From Ziziphus jujuba (Eukaryota; Streptophyta; Magnoliopsida; Rosales; Rhamnaceae), in NCBI RefSeq assembly GCF_031755915.1, contig NC_083387.1:13165001-13229000 (forward strand): 64,000 nucleotides of DNA, given 5' to 3'. Within the stretch, counting starts at the first letter, position 1; every line of letters begins with the position of its first letter. Below are positions 47,161-58,846 of this stretch, in pieces. The notes beneath the pieces were generated by a model that saw only the letters and a program-made list of their open reading frames with translations, did not search any database and was not told the DNA's origin. Both the position numbers and the translations under genes were made by a program.

Positions 47161-48206
47161 TTTTTTAAATCTAAATACGTCTGTTCGGGTTCACTTTTGA
47201 ATCTTTATTCTAACGTTGAATACAGAGAATTGATCCTAATCATTAATTTTGATCCACGGGTGTTGAATTATGAAATTATTAGGCGTATGAGAAGCAGTTG
47301 ACTTATGGTGTACTTGCATTTCACAGGAAACATATGTAACTAGTCCACAATTTAGTGGCTTTTGCTCACTTGATAATCTCGCTTCTCAGAACATTAGGCT
47401 TTGAAAATTATCCCAATTTTTGCTTGATGTAATTGGTATTGAAGAAAGATTGTATTCCTTTCTTCTTCTTATTGCATCTGATATTCTTCTTCTTAACCAT
47501 ACTCAGCATGGCAAAGCTAAGTCATGATGAAGGAGCAACCGCTTATCCTAGGACTAGTGTAACATTTTAACAGGTTATGGTGAAAATTATAAAGCAATAA
47601 TCAAAATAGAAGGGGAAACCCCACAGGAGAAGTTTTCACATCTTAATTCACAAAACTAGACACATATAACTACAACTTGTTCTCCAGTGTCTCATCCTCA
47701 AGCCCTTCGAATCGACAATTCATTTGTTTTCAAGATGCCCTTCGAATCGACAATTCATTTGTTTTCAAGATGAAGTTACAAGCACAAAATTGACATCCCA
47801 CCAGCAGTCTCTTCGCTTGACTCTATTATGAAAAAAATTATACCCAAATTACCAAATGCTAAATTCAAACTTCCTGATAAGTGGCATTACTATACACATA
47901 AAAGAAATTAATTTACATGCATATAATTGCATTGTATAAAGCCAGTACAGACCAAGGAGGTCCATAACATGGACCAATTCATAGATTTATATTCCCATTA
48001 GTTGTTATGGACTAACAAGGCATAAAGGATTCTTATAGCATTGATTATGTAAAAATCCTCATAAACAAAATGTGCGTTAAATCCATTCATTTCAAAACTT
48101 AATAACAGTCAAAAACAAAGAGAAACATGATTAAGCAACAGCTAATAAAACATCCTTTTTCTTCCAAAAACATAATTATCTAAAACCTGAAATGAATCCA
48201 GAAAAC
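47161..48206. other. Spacer and 3' flank of RPS2
   Basis: No gene is supported. A perfect 35-bp tandem duplication (CCCTTCGAATCGACAATTCA unit) lies at 47703-47737 and 47738-47772. The last 100-200 bp before 48207 should be the RPS2 3' UTR. Confidence 0.55.
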
Positions 48207-49479
48207 TCAAGCATCAATCCTCTCAGTAGCCTCGGCAAGAAGAAGTTTCCCAGTTGGCTTTCTCAAAAGATCTGTATGCTCTTGGAATGGTGATTTCGTG
48301 AACCGAGTCTCCCTCCAAAATTCAGGTGTAAGGAACCCATAAGTCTTCAACAAGCAGTCAAATGTTGCCTATAAAAAACCAGTGTTCCACAAATTTTTCC
48401 ATTAAATCTAAATCAATCAGAAACCAATCCAAACTCCAAATTCACGTTAAAAAGAATATCCCATTTCTAATATGATTTCTGGGTTTTCCAAAAGATGATT
48501 ATGTGTGTATCAATTACACAAAAGCATATAACAATATCCCATTCCTAATATGATTTTGGGGATTCCCAATGTCATTTTGGGTCTTCCACAAGACGATTTA
48601 GAAGCATCAATAGCATAACAATATTCCATTCCTAAATCTAATTTGTGGGTTTTCCAAAAGATAATTTATAAAGATCAATTACCAATAGCATTTAGTAGCA
48701 AAGAGAAGCAAAATTTATACCCATTTACAGTAATCAAACTAATGAGAAGCTAGAAACAGAGACAATTAACGAAAACAAATTAACAAATCACGAAAACAAC
48801 CAACGGGTTTAGACCAAACCTTTACGAAGTTTCCGAGAGTCTTGGTGGAACCCCTTGAGGAAGTGAAAACGTCCTCAATCCCAGCAAACTGCAAAACCTT
48901 CTTGGGAACTCTAGCGGCGACGATTCCAGCACCACGAGGCGCCGGAACCATCCTCACGGTGACGGAACCACATTTGCCGGTGACCTTGCAAGGCACGGTG
49001 TGCGGCTTCCCGATCTTGTTACCCCAGTAACCCCTTCTCACAGGAATAACCGAAAGCTTGGCGAGGATGATCGCTCCTCGAATGGCGGTGGCAACTTCTT
49101 TGCTGCACTTGACTCCGAGACCGACGTGGCCGTTGCCGTCACCGACGACGACGAAGGCCTTGAAACGAGTCCTCTGTCCGGCTCTGGTTTGCTTCTGCAC
49201 GGGCATGATCTTCATGACCTCATCTTTCAAGCTGGGACCGACTAGGGTATCAACGATCTGGTGCTCCTTGACTGGGAGAGAATGGAGATAGATCTGCTCG
49301 AGGGAGGAGATCTTTCCTTCCTTCACCAGCCTTCCGAGCTTCGTTACCGGAACCCATTTCTCTTCTTCCTCACGGCGTCCACCGGGACGGCGACGACCAC
49401 CGCGGCCTCTATCACCACCGCGTCCTCCCCTGCCGAATCCACGGCCAAAGCCACCGCGCTCTCCTCCTCGTTCAGCCAT
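48207..49479 (-). CDS. RPS2: 40S ribosomal protein S2 (uS5)
   Basis: Two coding exons on the minus strand: 49479-48820 and 48368-48207, phase 0, giving 273 residues, the usual size of plant uS5. The N-terminus is an Arg-Gly-rich tail (residues 1-40, RGG repeats). Then come [17 protein letters not shown] and [14 protein letters not shown], the S5 RNA-binding domain ([39 protein letters not shown]), and the C-terminal domain ([30 protein letters not shown]). Exon two starts [18 protein letters not shown] and ends [12 protein letters not shown]. The protein is part of the small ribosomal subunit near the mRNA entry channel and affects decoding accuracy. Upstream it has TATA, site II and telo-box motifs typical of ribosomal protein genes. 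It looks intact and functional. Confidence 0.98.
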
Positions 49480-49494
49480 AGTTGGGAGATTTGG

Positions 49495-49685
49495 TAGGGT
49501 TTGTCAAAAATGGATGAGACGGCACAAAAACCCTAGGAAGAAATTTGGAGCGAAACTGAGAGTGTGATTGGGAAACCCTAGTCTGGTATGAGATGGTCTA
49601 TATAGGATTGGATTTTTTGTGGCGCTGATCAAACATGATAAAGAAGAAAAATGATAGGCCTTATGGCCCAAAAGTTGAAGCCCAA
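49495..49685 (-). promoter_or_regulatory. RPS2 promoter: TATA box, telo-boxes and site II motifs
   Basis: On the minus strand a TATA box (CTATATAG) lies at 49599-49606. Telo-box sequences AAACCCTA lie at 49495-49502 (minus strand) and at 49528-49535 and 49573-49580 (plus strand). Site II type elements TGGGCC (49665-49670) and TTGGGC (49680-49685) lie further upstream. The combination of telo-box and site II is the known signature of plant ribosomal protein promoters, linked to growth-dependent expression. Confidence 0.75.
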
Positions 49686-49739
49686 CCCAATCTATGTCCA
49701 AAATGATAAGACATTTTAATTTTAAGGGGTCTTCTTTTT

Positions 49740-50172
49740 AACCACTACTATATAAATTTTCGGAAAAAAAAAATATATATATATATATATATCTACATAT
49801 ATATATATATATATATATTTTACTGAAAATAAAATATTTATATTTTATATTGGTAAAAATTGTTTAAATTAAATGCTTGTTAGACTTCAGGTAAACAATA
49901 TTGTTTAATTTATTCAAAAAAAAAAAACAATATTGTTTAAAGTTCTTCATTTCAATTATAAAAAATAATTATTTTTTTAATATTAAGAATATGTTCAGTT
50001 ATTTTAAATTAACATATTTATATTATTTGGTTGATATGCATTAGAACATTTTAACTGGAATCTACCAAACATTTGAACAACCTTTAGTATAATTGAGAGA
50101 CAATGTTAATTACAATATTTTTTTAAAGATTTGAAAAACACAACTTTAATTAATTCATATGTTATATAATTT

Positions 50173-50248
<76 letters not shown>

Positions 50249-51671
50249 ATTTCATTTAATTTTTTTAAGTATAATTGTATTTGATAAAGGAAAATTAAAT
50301 ATAAATGAACTTTCCAACCTTAATCATATTTAAGCTAAAGATTTTTATTACTGTCATGAAAAGATAATTTATTTTTTAAGTGTATAAGAGCCAAAATAAG
50401 AATAGGTCATTCCATAGCATTGGGTAACCATACTAAAGGGGAAATTAGACAGATTTAGCAATTGCACAGACAAAATGCACACAAACTAACAAATTAATTT
50501 TTGTTGCCGTCCGAAAAAGTGGAAATCCTACTCCTATTAACAAAGAAGTTGGAAGGGAAATCAAAGAAATAATCCATGAATATTGATATGTATATTCCAT
50601 AAATGTCAAAAGTACGTTCATTTATTTTTTAAATGTCAAAAATCTATTCAATTCTAGTTAGCTGTATTACAGGTTTTTGATACTATCATGAATAGATAAT
50701 TTATTTTTAAATGTCAAAAGTATGTTTAGTTCTTAGTTCACTGAACTCAAAATTTTGTTATTGTCATGAAAAGATAACTCATTTTTTAAAGGTCAAAGTT
50801 ATAATTATTTGAACATATCCTTTTTAGGGACTAATGTCGAACCATTTACAAATTTGAAATATGTTGATATTAATTTTATACTACAAAGGATAATACTCAA
50901 AAATATTGATATTTTAGGGACAAAAAATTGAAACTAAAAATATAAAAATGTTGTTGTTCCAAGTATGAGCATCGTTTTATTAAAACATATATATATATAT
51001 ATATATAGGAAAACTTTATATTGTTGGACCAAATTAATTTTATAATTTAGTAAGATTGTAGTTAAAAATATTTTGATTTCTATAAGAAGATGTCTATGCT
51101 AACAAATTATTATATATAGCGGTAAGTTTATAACTGTTACAACAACTCAAAAGAATAAATCAGTATTCTAAATAACTTTATAAAAATAAAATAAAAAATA
51201 GTTCATTGTTGAACTTTGAATGGAAAAGTAAAGTATCATATATTTTTTATTGCATTTAAGGAAAAAAATAAAAAATAATAATAAAAAAAATCTCAACTTT
51301 TTACAATATCCAAACTAGACTAAAATTTGAATTGGATATTAGCAGCCTCTAAGGAAATGTATAGGGATTCATTATCCTTTTCTTTTTTTCCTTCAGTTTC
51401 TAATCCACCAAATACTATATATACACGCATGATTATATATTGTCAAGATATCAAAGAAAGAGTGCTTTAGTACCAACAAAAAATAAAAATAAAAAATATA
51501 TAAAAAAAAAGATATCAAAGAAAAAGTTTGAATATAAAGCACACATTATTTTACTTGCAGCCTGCAAATAGTGTAACAATTTTAGCCTACAATTTGAAGT
51601 ACAGCACAAATTTTGCTTGCTTTTTTTTTATAGAATAAATTAGATAATATCGGCTACAATTTTGAGACAAT

Positions 51672-51714
<43 letters not shown>

Positions 51715-52751
51715 TGGTATGTTTATGTGCTTTGTCAGTTTAGTTAAGATCAAGTCTTATACTTAATCAGTCTTATCATCATCTTTTGTGTATAAATACA
51801 GCATTCACATGAATGAAAATTTAATTTTCTTTTTGTTTCACATGAATGGAAATTTAATTTTCTTTTTGTTTCACATGAATGGAAATTTAATTTTCTTTTT
51901 GTTTTTTCAAAATCTAAATTTTGCTTCCACAAGCCTATTATTTATTTGAAAATGGTAATTCAAAACCCAAACATCTCGTTCCACCTCCAATTCATGTCAA
52001 TTTATCAAAAAAACTCATTTAAGTATTTTATTCATTAAGTCTTTTATTTCTCTTTTTTTTCTGAATTTTAATTTAAAGATGCAACAGCATCATCTCCAAA
52101 AAGAAAATAATGCAAAGATTATTCCAATGTACTATAATTCCGATTCCTATCACTATACCTGAACTTCTTACACGTCATAGATGGGGTAAACAGTGGAGTC
52201 TCTTTGAAAACAGAATAACAAATGACATTAGGATTTGTGGCGGCACTGATAACTTCTGACTATCACGTTGATAACTACAAGTTTTTTTTTTTTTTAAATA
52301 TATATATATATATATATATATTTTAACCATTGGATTTAATCCCCTCCTATATGCAATAACAACAGTTAAAAAGTATCACAGAAAGCTAGCTTGTTGTGAG
52401 ACCGTTTAACTATTTTAATAAACAAAAATGTTTAATCAAATGTAAAAATGGAGTTTTATAATTTTATATTTAAAAAATTGTGTATGAAGACAATTTTGGT
52501 GGTGTAGAAAGACGAGCCTTGTGGTAAATGTGCTGTGGGCAATAGGCAAAATGCAATTGATATCCCACGAACACATCTCTTACATCTCATCCTCTCCATT
52601 TAAAATTTTAAGCCCAGGCCAAGTTTTTGTTGGATTGGAAAAGCCCAACTTAATGGCCCAAAATTGTCAAAATGAACAAATGTCATTTGAAAGGAAGATT
52701 CTAAACACAACATAATAAACTGTTTACACTCGTCAACATCTTACTTCTTAG
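49740..52751. other. Gene-poor AT-rich region with microsatellites
   Basis: No gene is supported. AT dinucleotide tracts occur at about 49773-49818, 50178-50247, 50988-51007 and 51676-51708, and one at 52299-52320. Degenerate direct repeats around 50380 and 50690-50790 share TGTCATGAAAAGATAA and TTTTTAAATGTCAAAAGTA motifs. A stretch at about 52500-52680 is GC-richer, with AAGCCCA and GGCCCA motifs, and could be an old promoter or LTR fragment. Confidence 0.5.
51806..51904. repeat. Three-copy 33-bp tandem repeat
   Basis: Perfect or near-perfect units starting CACATGAATGGAAATTTAAT at 51806, 51839 and 51872. The first copy differs by one base. Confidence 0.95.
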
Positions 52752-54413
52752 TAGGGGTGTTTAAAGACAAAACCAATTCAATAGAACGGATGGATTTAAT
52801 ACAATCCAATTTTATTAGATTAATCCAATAAAATTAAATTGAATTAGATTAAAAATTTTAAAATCTATTTGGATTTGATCAATTATCGATTTTGATGTTT
52901 AAAAATAAATAATCCAAACCGATCCAATCTAAAATCTATATAATATATTAAAATATTATTACGTGTATTATTTTTATTGGTTAAGTTATAAATTTTGAAT
53001 AGCATATACCATATTAGATTATTTCTCTTAGGGCATTGAATTTTTTTTTCTTTTTTTGCTTTCTCCTATGCCCACACCCCCCCCGCCCACCCTGCGGGGC
53101 CAGCGGCAACTGAGGCACTAGTAGTGGCATTGAATTGAATTGTTGGTTTCATTGTAATGTTATTATTTCTCTTAAGGCATTAGATTGAATTGTTAGTTTC
53201 ATTATAATGTTTTAGAAGTTTTAGTGGAAATTGTATTGTCTATTGTAGTGTAATATTGTGGAAATTTTTTGTAGAACTTAAACTTGGATTTTTTGTATTG
53301 TTGATTATGTGACAGTTCGCTAGCAAACCTATCAATCTCTGCCAATATTTTTCTCAATTTATATAATCTATGAATATATTAAAATTTTACCGTGTACTTT
53401 TTTATTGGTTAAGTTATAAATTTCAAATAGGATATACCATATTAGATTATTTCTCTTAGGGCAGTGGATTAAATTGTTAGTTTCATTGTAATGTTATAGA
53501 AGTTTTAGCGGAAACTGAATTTTTGGTTGTATTGTAATATTGTGGAAGTTTTTGGTAGAACTTGAATTCGGATTACGAAATTTTTTGTACTGTTGATTAT
53601 GTGACACCCCGTTTCCATTAGCGATCTGCTATTTTCTATCGATATTGTCCCAATTTAGCCACCATCTACTGGCGGATCTATCATTTTCTACCGATATTAT
53701 CTTTAATTTTACACTCAGTAATGGATTTACCATTTTTTGCTGATATGATCCCAAATTTAGCCATCGCACTCAATATGAAGTTTTTTGTTCAGAACTTCTC
53801 TACTATCATTTTTAGTAATGGATTTGCCATGTTATGTTGATATTGTCCATAATTTAGCTATTGCACTGGGTATGAAGTTTTTTGTTCAATGCTTCTCTCC
53901 TATTATAGGACCATTCTATACTGATATTGTTTCTAATTTAGACACTACTTTAATCATTATGCTCGATATAGAATTTTTTGTTTAGAATTTTCTAGGAAAT
54001 CATCCATCTTTGAATTAATTTTACCTGAGCAAGCTTAATTTTTGAAATCTTTCAAATTTTGAGGCCAACTGCTGAGAAACGATCTCGGCGTTATGAGAAT
54101 GACTATTATTACATTTGAACCATCATTTAATCCATTACGATTGGATAACAGGTAGCATGTCAGTGCCCTTGCATCCATCCAAACTAGTCATCAAGATTAT
54201 GTTATTATGATATTGAAAATTGGATTGGATTGGATAAAAATTGGATCAAATCCAAAACTGATAAAGATAACCAATCCAAACCAACTAAATTTGAATTGAA
54301 TTGGATTGGATTTTTTTCTACCATTGAATTGGATTGAAAAATTCAAAAACCAACCTATATTAGATCCGATTGAATATTAGTCAAATCCATGGGATTTAAA
54401 CCGATGAATACCT
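52752..54413. mobile_element. Non-autonomous hAT-like element, about 1.66 kb
   Basis: The left end TAGGGGTGTTTAAAGACAAA pairs with the complement of the right end, AGGTATTCATCGGTTTAAAT. CCAATCC and GGATTGGATT motifs crowd both subterminal regions. The interior holds a direct repeat: TTGGTTAAGTTATAAATTT followed by CATATTAGATTATTTCTCTT at about 52978 and 53405. It also holds a degenerate array with GATATTGTCC-like motifs at about 53600-53990 and a GC-rich island at 53071-53115. There is no transposase. No clear 8-bp target duplication was found. Confidence 0.55.
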
Positions 54414-57000
54414 CTTGTTCGTGGAATAATATACTCACTACTCAAAACATCAATTTTTTTTTATTTTTTTATTGTATTATTATTATTATTATTTTGATTT
54501 GTCTCTACGTACAATATTCATTAAACAAAGATATGGAAACAATTTTGGGATAGTTTCTCTAAAACCCTATGCTTTACTGAATTTGGATACTTTGCCTTTT
54601 TTTTTTTTTCAATCCCAAATTTAATTGCAATTCAATGAATGATATAATATCATTTTATAATAAAAAAATTAAAGATAATTAAATACAAATTAGATATATA
54701 TTAATAGTCTGTCTAAAATAAGGTATTTATTATGAGAATTAATATGATATTTTTTTTTAGTTTTCAAATTACTTCAAAAGCTAGATTTAAAACTACATTT
54801 ATTAATAACCGAATAATAAACCAAATTTCGATAGAATTCACTTTTTCTAAATAGGATTTTAATATATTAATAAATTAATATTTAACCACGTTTAAATTTT
54901 AATTTTTAATTGTTAATAGAATCCAATATTCATGAAAAATGAATCTTATTGTAATAAAATAAAATAGATCTTATTTGAAATTAACTGTATATTAATATAT
55001 ATTTTAATTGTTAAAATGACAAATATGCACAAGCTATGAGAACAACAAACGGATGATCAAGGTCATCTCTAGCTTTGAAAATGTTAATTATACTCTTATA
55101 AGGGATGCCAATGATAGAAATTAATGTTAACTCAATAGATTCAAATCACATCATTGGAGGTAGAAAAAAATCTTGTATTTCTTTTGGTAAATAGATAAAA
55201 ATCTTTTAAAACCATTGAAAAGGCAGATGTTATTTTTTTTAAACAAGAGGATCTGGTTGAATTTGAGTCAAAATTTAAGATAGAAAACAGATATTAAACC
55301 AATAATTTTTGTATGAAAATAAAAAAAAAATAATAAAAAAGTATCTCATTTTGATAGGGAAGTACAATTTCCCTTTCATCAGAGGAAATATGGATGGAGA
55401 TTCATCAAATCCATTTCAAAACTTTGGCCCAACAATCTTAATTGGAAGCCCCATCAATAATCAACTTACAAAGTTGAATAATGAAAAGAAAAAAATATGT
55501 CAAAGAAAACAACCTCACGCAAACTTTGACAATATAAAGGAGGATAAAAAAGTTGAAAGGAAAAATTCCATTGATATCCAATCGCCATGTTATTTGATAT
55601 CCCTCTGGCGTCTGCAACCGTCCAAAGATTTTGACAGGCCCAACTTGATAATGAAGATGACCAATCCATAGCCCCACTCCCTTCTTTGGAAGAAAAAAAA
55701 AAAAAAAAAGAAAAAGAAATTAAAGGTGTAAAAAAGTAGAGCTCACTGTCACAAATAATGACCTAGCTTTTCCCTGAAGCTGCCCAACTCTCTCTCTCTC
55801 ACTCTGTTTGTCTCTCTCTGTCTGTGTGAGTGTTTCTCTGTCTGAGAATTCTTTTTCTTTTATGCTAAAATTAGTAGTGCACGTGCTTTGGCGCGTAAAG
55901 AGGAAGGTTGTTGGTGATGACCAAAGGAGAAGGGAATCATGGTTTTGGGCCTTGGGCCCCACCCTCCTGGCAACTTATACGGCCATGCATGCTTTTTATT
56001 TCCTAGTCTTTTTATTTTTTATTTTTTATTTTTTTTACAATAAATTATTGTGCCACACTAACAAGCAACACATTAGAACATGGATTTTTTTTTTTTTGTT
56101 TTTTTTTGTTTTTTTGATAAACAACACATGAGAACATGGATGTTTCTTGTTCATGTCAAAATTATAAGTATATATATATAACAAACATAGTAGCAACAAA
56201 TGGAAAGCAACCTTTTTTTTTCTTTTTTTTTAAGAATATTACATAGTGTTCCAACAAACCATATGAAAAATTTGAGTAGGTGATGTCACAGAAATTATTT
56301 ATTTATTTATTTATTTTTTAACTTTTGGCATCAACCCAAAAAAAAAAAAAAAGTAACTAACTATGTCAACCAATCAATAGACATATTCACAATTTAAAGT
56401 TAGAGCATATAATTTCCAAAAAAAAAAAAAAAAAGTTGGAGCCTAGAATTCTTTTTTTTTTTGTTTTAATATTTGAGATAGAGGATTTAGTGTTTGTTTG
56501 GCAGAATTTTGTTCAAACTAAAAACTTTACTTGAAGGTCAAAAGTTTTTTTAGCAACAAATAAGAATATTTGACAAAAATCAACAAAAATTTGTTGATAA
56601 AAAAATAATTTTTTTTAAATTGTTTTAAACAAATCCAAATTTTATACTTATGTAGAAAAATCCTTCTTTTTAGTTTATATGAAAATTCAAATGAACATTT
56701 CATGTAGTTTTTTTAGCTTATATGGAAACTCATTAAGCATTTAATGCAATTTATTTATTTACAATCAAATAATTATTAACTTTTTAATAAAAAAATTTTT
56801 TAAGAAATATTTATTATGCACAACTCTACAGATTAAAGTTTTACTTTTATCCGCTATATCAAACGGACCTTTAATCTTTAAATATTTTTCGTTTGATATT
56901 AAAGGTGAAAAATTCAATCTATAAATTTTTATTAGAGAAAATAATAATTTTACTATTAAACAGTCTTTATTAAGACTAGAAAGTGTGAATCTATTGCACG
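54414..57000. other. Gene-poor spacer
   Basis: An open stretch at 55309-55671 has no recognisable domain and is probably chance. A CT/GT-rich block at 55785-55850 is followed by TTGGGCCTTGGGCCCC at 55945-55961, resembling promoter or leader sequence without an attached gene. The rest is AT-rich with homopolymer runs. Confidence 0.45.
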
Positions 57001-57064
57001 TGTAACAATATAATAAGTGGTATTGAGAAAAAATTATTCAATAAGACGGATCTGTAGCTGAGGT
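57001..57064 (+). mobile_element. Left piece of a Ty1/copia LTR split by the hAT element
   Basis: TGTAACAATATAATAAGTGG to CTGTAGCTGAGG looks like the start of a copia LTR. The sequence resumes after the hAT element with TTAAACATATCTCTTGTAAC and CTCTTGTATATA, the usual TATA-proximal part of such LTRs. The boundary at 57001 is inferred from the TG start. Confidence 0.45.
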
Positions 57065-57599
57065 TAGGGGTGGACAAAATCCAATCCAACCCGCTCAACC
57101 GGTCCAATCCAGTCCATTTTTAATGGTTTGGATTGGATTCAAAATATTATAAATTGTATGGATTGGATTGGAAACATAAATCCAATCCAATCCAAATAAT
57201 ATATTATATAATTAAAAAATAATATATTTTTTTATTTTTTTTTATTTTTATAAATTAATTTTAATATTTTTTTCTATTTTATATATTAATTTTTTTTCCA
57301 TTTTTATATATTAATTTTTTCTTTTTTTTCTTTTTTTTTTTTCCTTCCCCCAAATCGTGTAAGTAACCCTAAACTAAATACCTTACGGTCCTTACCTCCT
57401 CCATTGCCGCCCACCTCCAAGCTTCGATTCAAGACTGACGGCTTCAAGCCTTCAAGGCTCCCGGCATCAGCTGCTGCTTCAAAACTCAGGGGTCTCACGG
57501 GCACGGCATCTGCTGTTTAATTTTGTCAAGGTTTGTCAATTTCTTCTCTGAATAACATGTTAGGATGATGATGATGATGATGATTGAATCTGCTCATTC

Positions 57600-58010
57600 T
57601 TTTTTTCAGAACCCAGCACCAGTTCCTCCTTCAAAGCTCACGGGTCTCACACTTTCACCGCATCTGCTATTGATTTTTTTTCCAGGTTTGTCAATTTCTT
57701 CTTTTAGTAACACGTTGTTGATGATGATGATGATGATGATGATGATTGCATCTGCTCATTCTTTTTTTCAGAACCCAGCACCAGTTCCTGCTTCAAAGCT
57801 CACAGGTCTCACACTCTCACCGCATCTGCTATTGATTTTTTTTCCAGGTTTGTCAATTTCTTCTTTTAGTAACACGTTGTTGATGATGATGGCATCTGCT
57901 CATTCTCTTTTTCAGAACCCAACACCAGTTGCTGGCTTGCTGCTTCAAAAATCACGGGTCTCACAAGTCTCACCGCATCTGTTGTTGAATTTTATCCAGG
58001 TTTGTCAAGT
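57600..58010 (+). repeat. Tandem leader modules of the hAT element
   Basis: Three modules start with AACCCAGCACCAGTTCC-like sequence at 57610, 57772 and 57916; a diverged piece precedes them near 57440-57530. Each module has a pyrimidine-rich acceptor (CTTTTTTTCAG) and a donor after CCAG (GTTTGTCA), giving exon-like cores of 76, 76 and 84 nt. The cores are separated by introns with ATG/GAT trinucleotide runs at 57563-57585 and 57718-57747. Confidence 0.85.
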
Positions 58011-58846
58011 TCTTCTCTTAATAACATGTCGATGATGAGTGTTGCTGTTGCTTGTGTTGTGATCCATGGGATTTTTCAATCGGTTTTTCAATGATTCATT
58101 AGGTTGAAAGATTACAATGCTTTTAAACTAAAAACTTAATCACTGCTTGAAAAAACAGAGTTGTTGTTTTGTTGTCTTAATCTGTTGACATTCTTTTTTT
58201 AACCCTTACAAGCACGGCCAGTTATTGTCATGACAAGCAATGAGAAAAGGAACCCCAGATGGTCGAGACTGCACAAAAATATGATATAAATATTAAGAAT
58301 GATAATTATAGTGATAAATCTAATATTTGAAATTGTTTCAAGTAAGGAATTAAATAATAAAAAATTCACAACTAGAAAACAAAGGAAATATCACTGTAAG
58401 GGCTCTTCTTCATCTTTCTGAAAATAAATTGGGCACCACCGCAGCATATGCTTTTATCAAGTAAAGTGATTATTGTCTCAACCAGCAACTTTCACCATTC
58501 TGGTTTTTGTACTCACTAAGTTACCAACAAAAAGACTCCAAACCTTCCCTTAAATAAAATGACCCTGTTAACTAAATTTTGATGCACCTAAGAAACCAGT
58601 GGGAGTACAAATGAAATTTATTATCCATGAGTCTTTTTTTTGTTTCCTTCTCCATGTATCTAGTTGAATATACATGTGCTTGTGAAATTGTAATATGTGC
58701 AAACTGCAAAGTATTGTAAATTTATATATGTAGGAAAGTATTTGAGATTGTATTTGATTGGAAATTTATACTGAAAATATTTGATATTGTAATATTTGTG
58801 TTGAGATTTAGTAATTTTTGGTTGGATTTTGTTTTGTGTGGTAGAT

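Noticed and set aside
48842..49497. Long open frames on the plus strand opposite RPS2
   Set aside because: They are antisense frames of the GC-rich RPS2 exon, whose minus-strand protein is fully recognisable.
51750..51932. Open frame with an 11-residue repeated peptide on the minus strand
   Set aside because: It is the translation of the 33-bp tandem repeat; the repeat length being a multiple of three keeps the frame open. No other coding evidence.
55309..55677. Open frames on both strands near 55.5 kb
   Set aside because: No domain, biased Lys/Asn/Ile composition and open frames on both strands suggest chance in AT-rich DNA.
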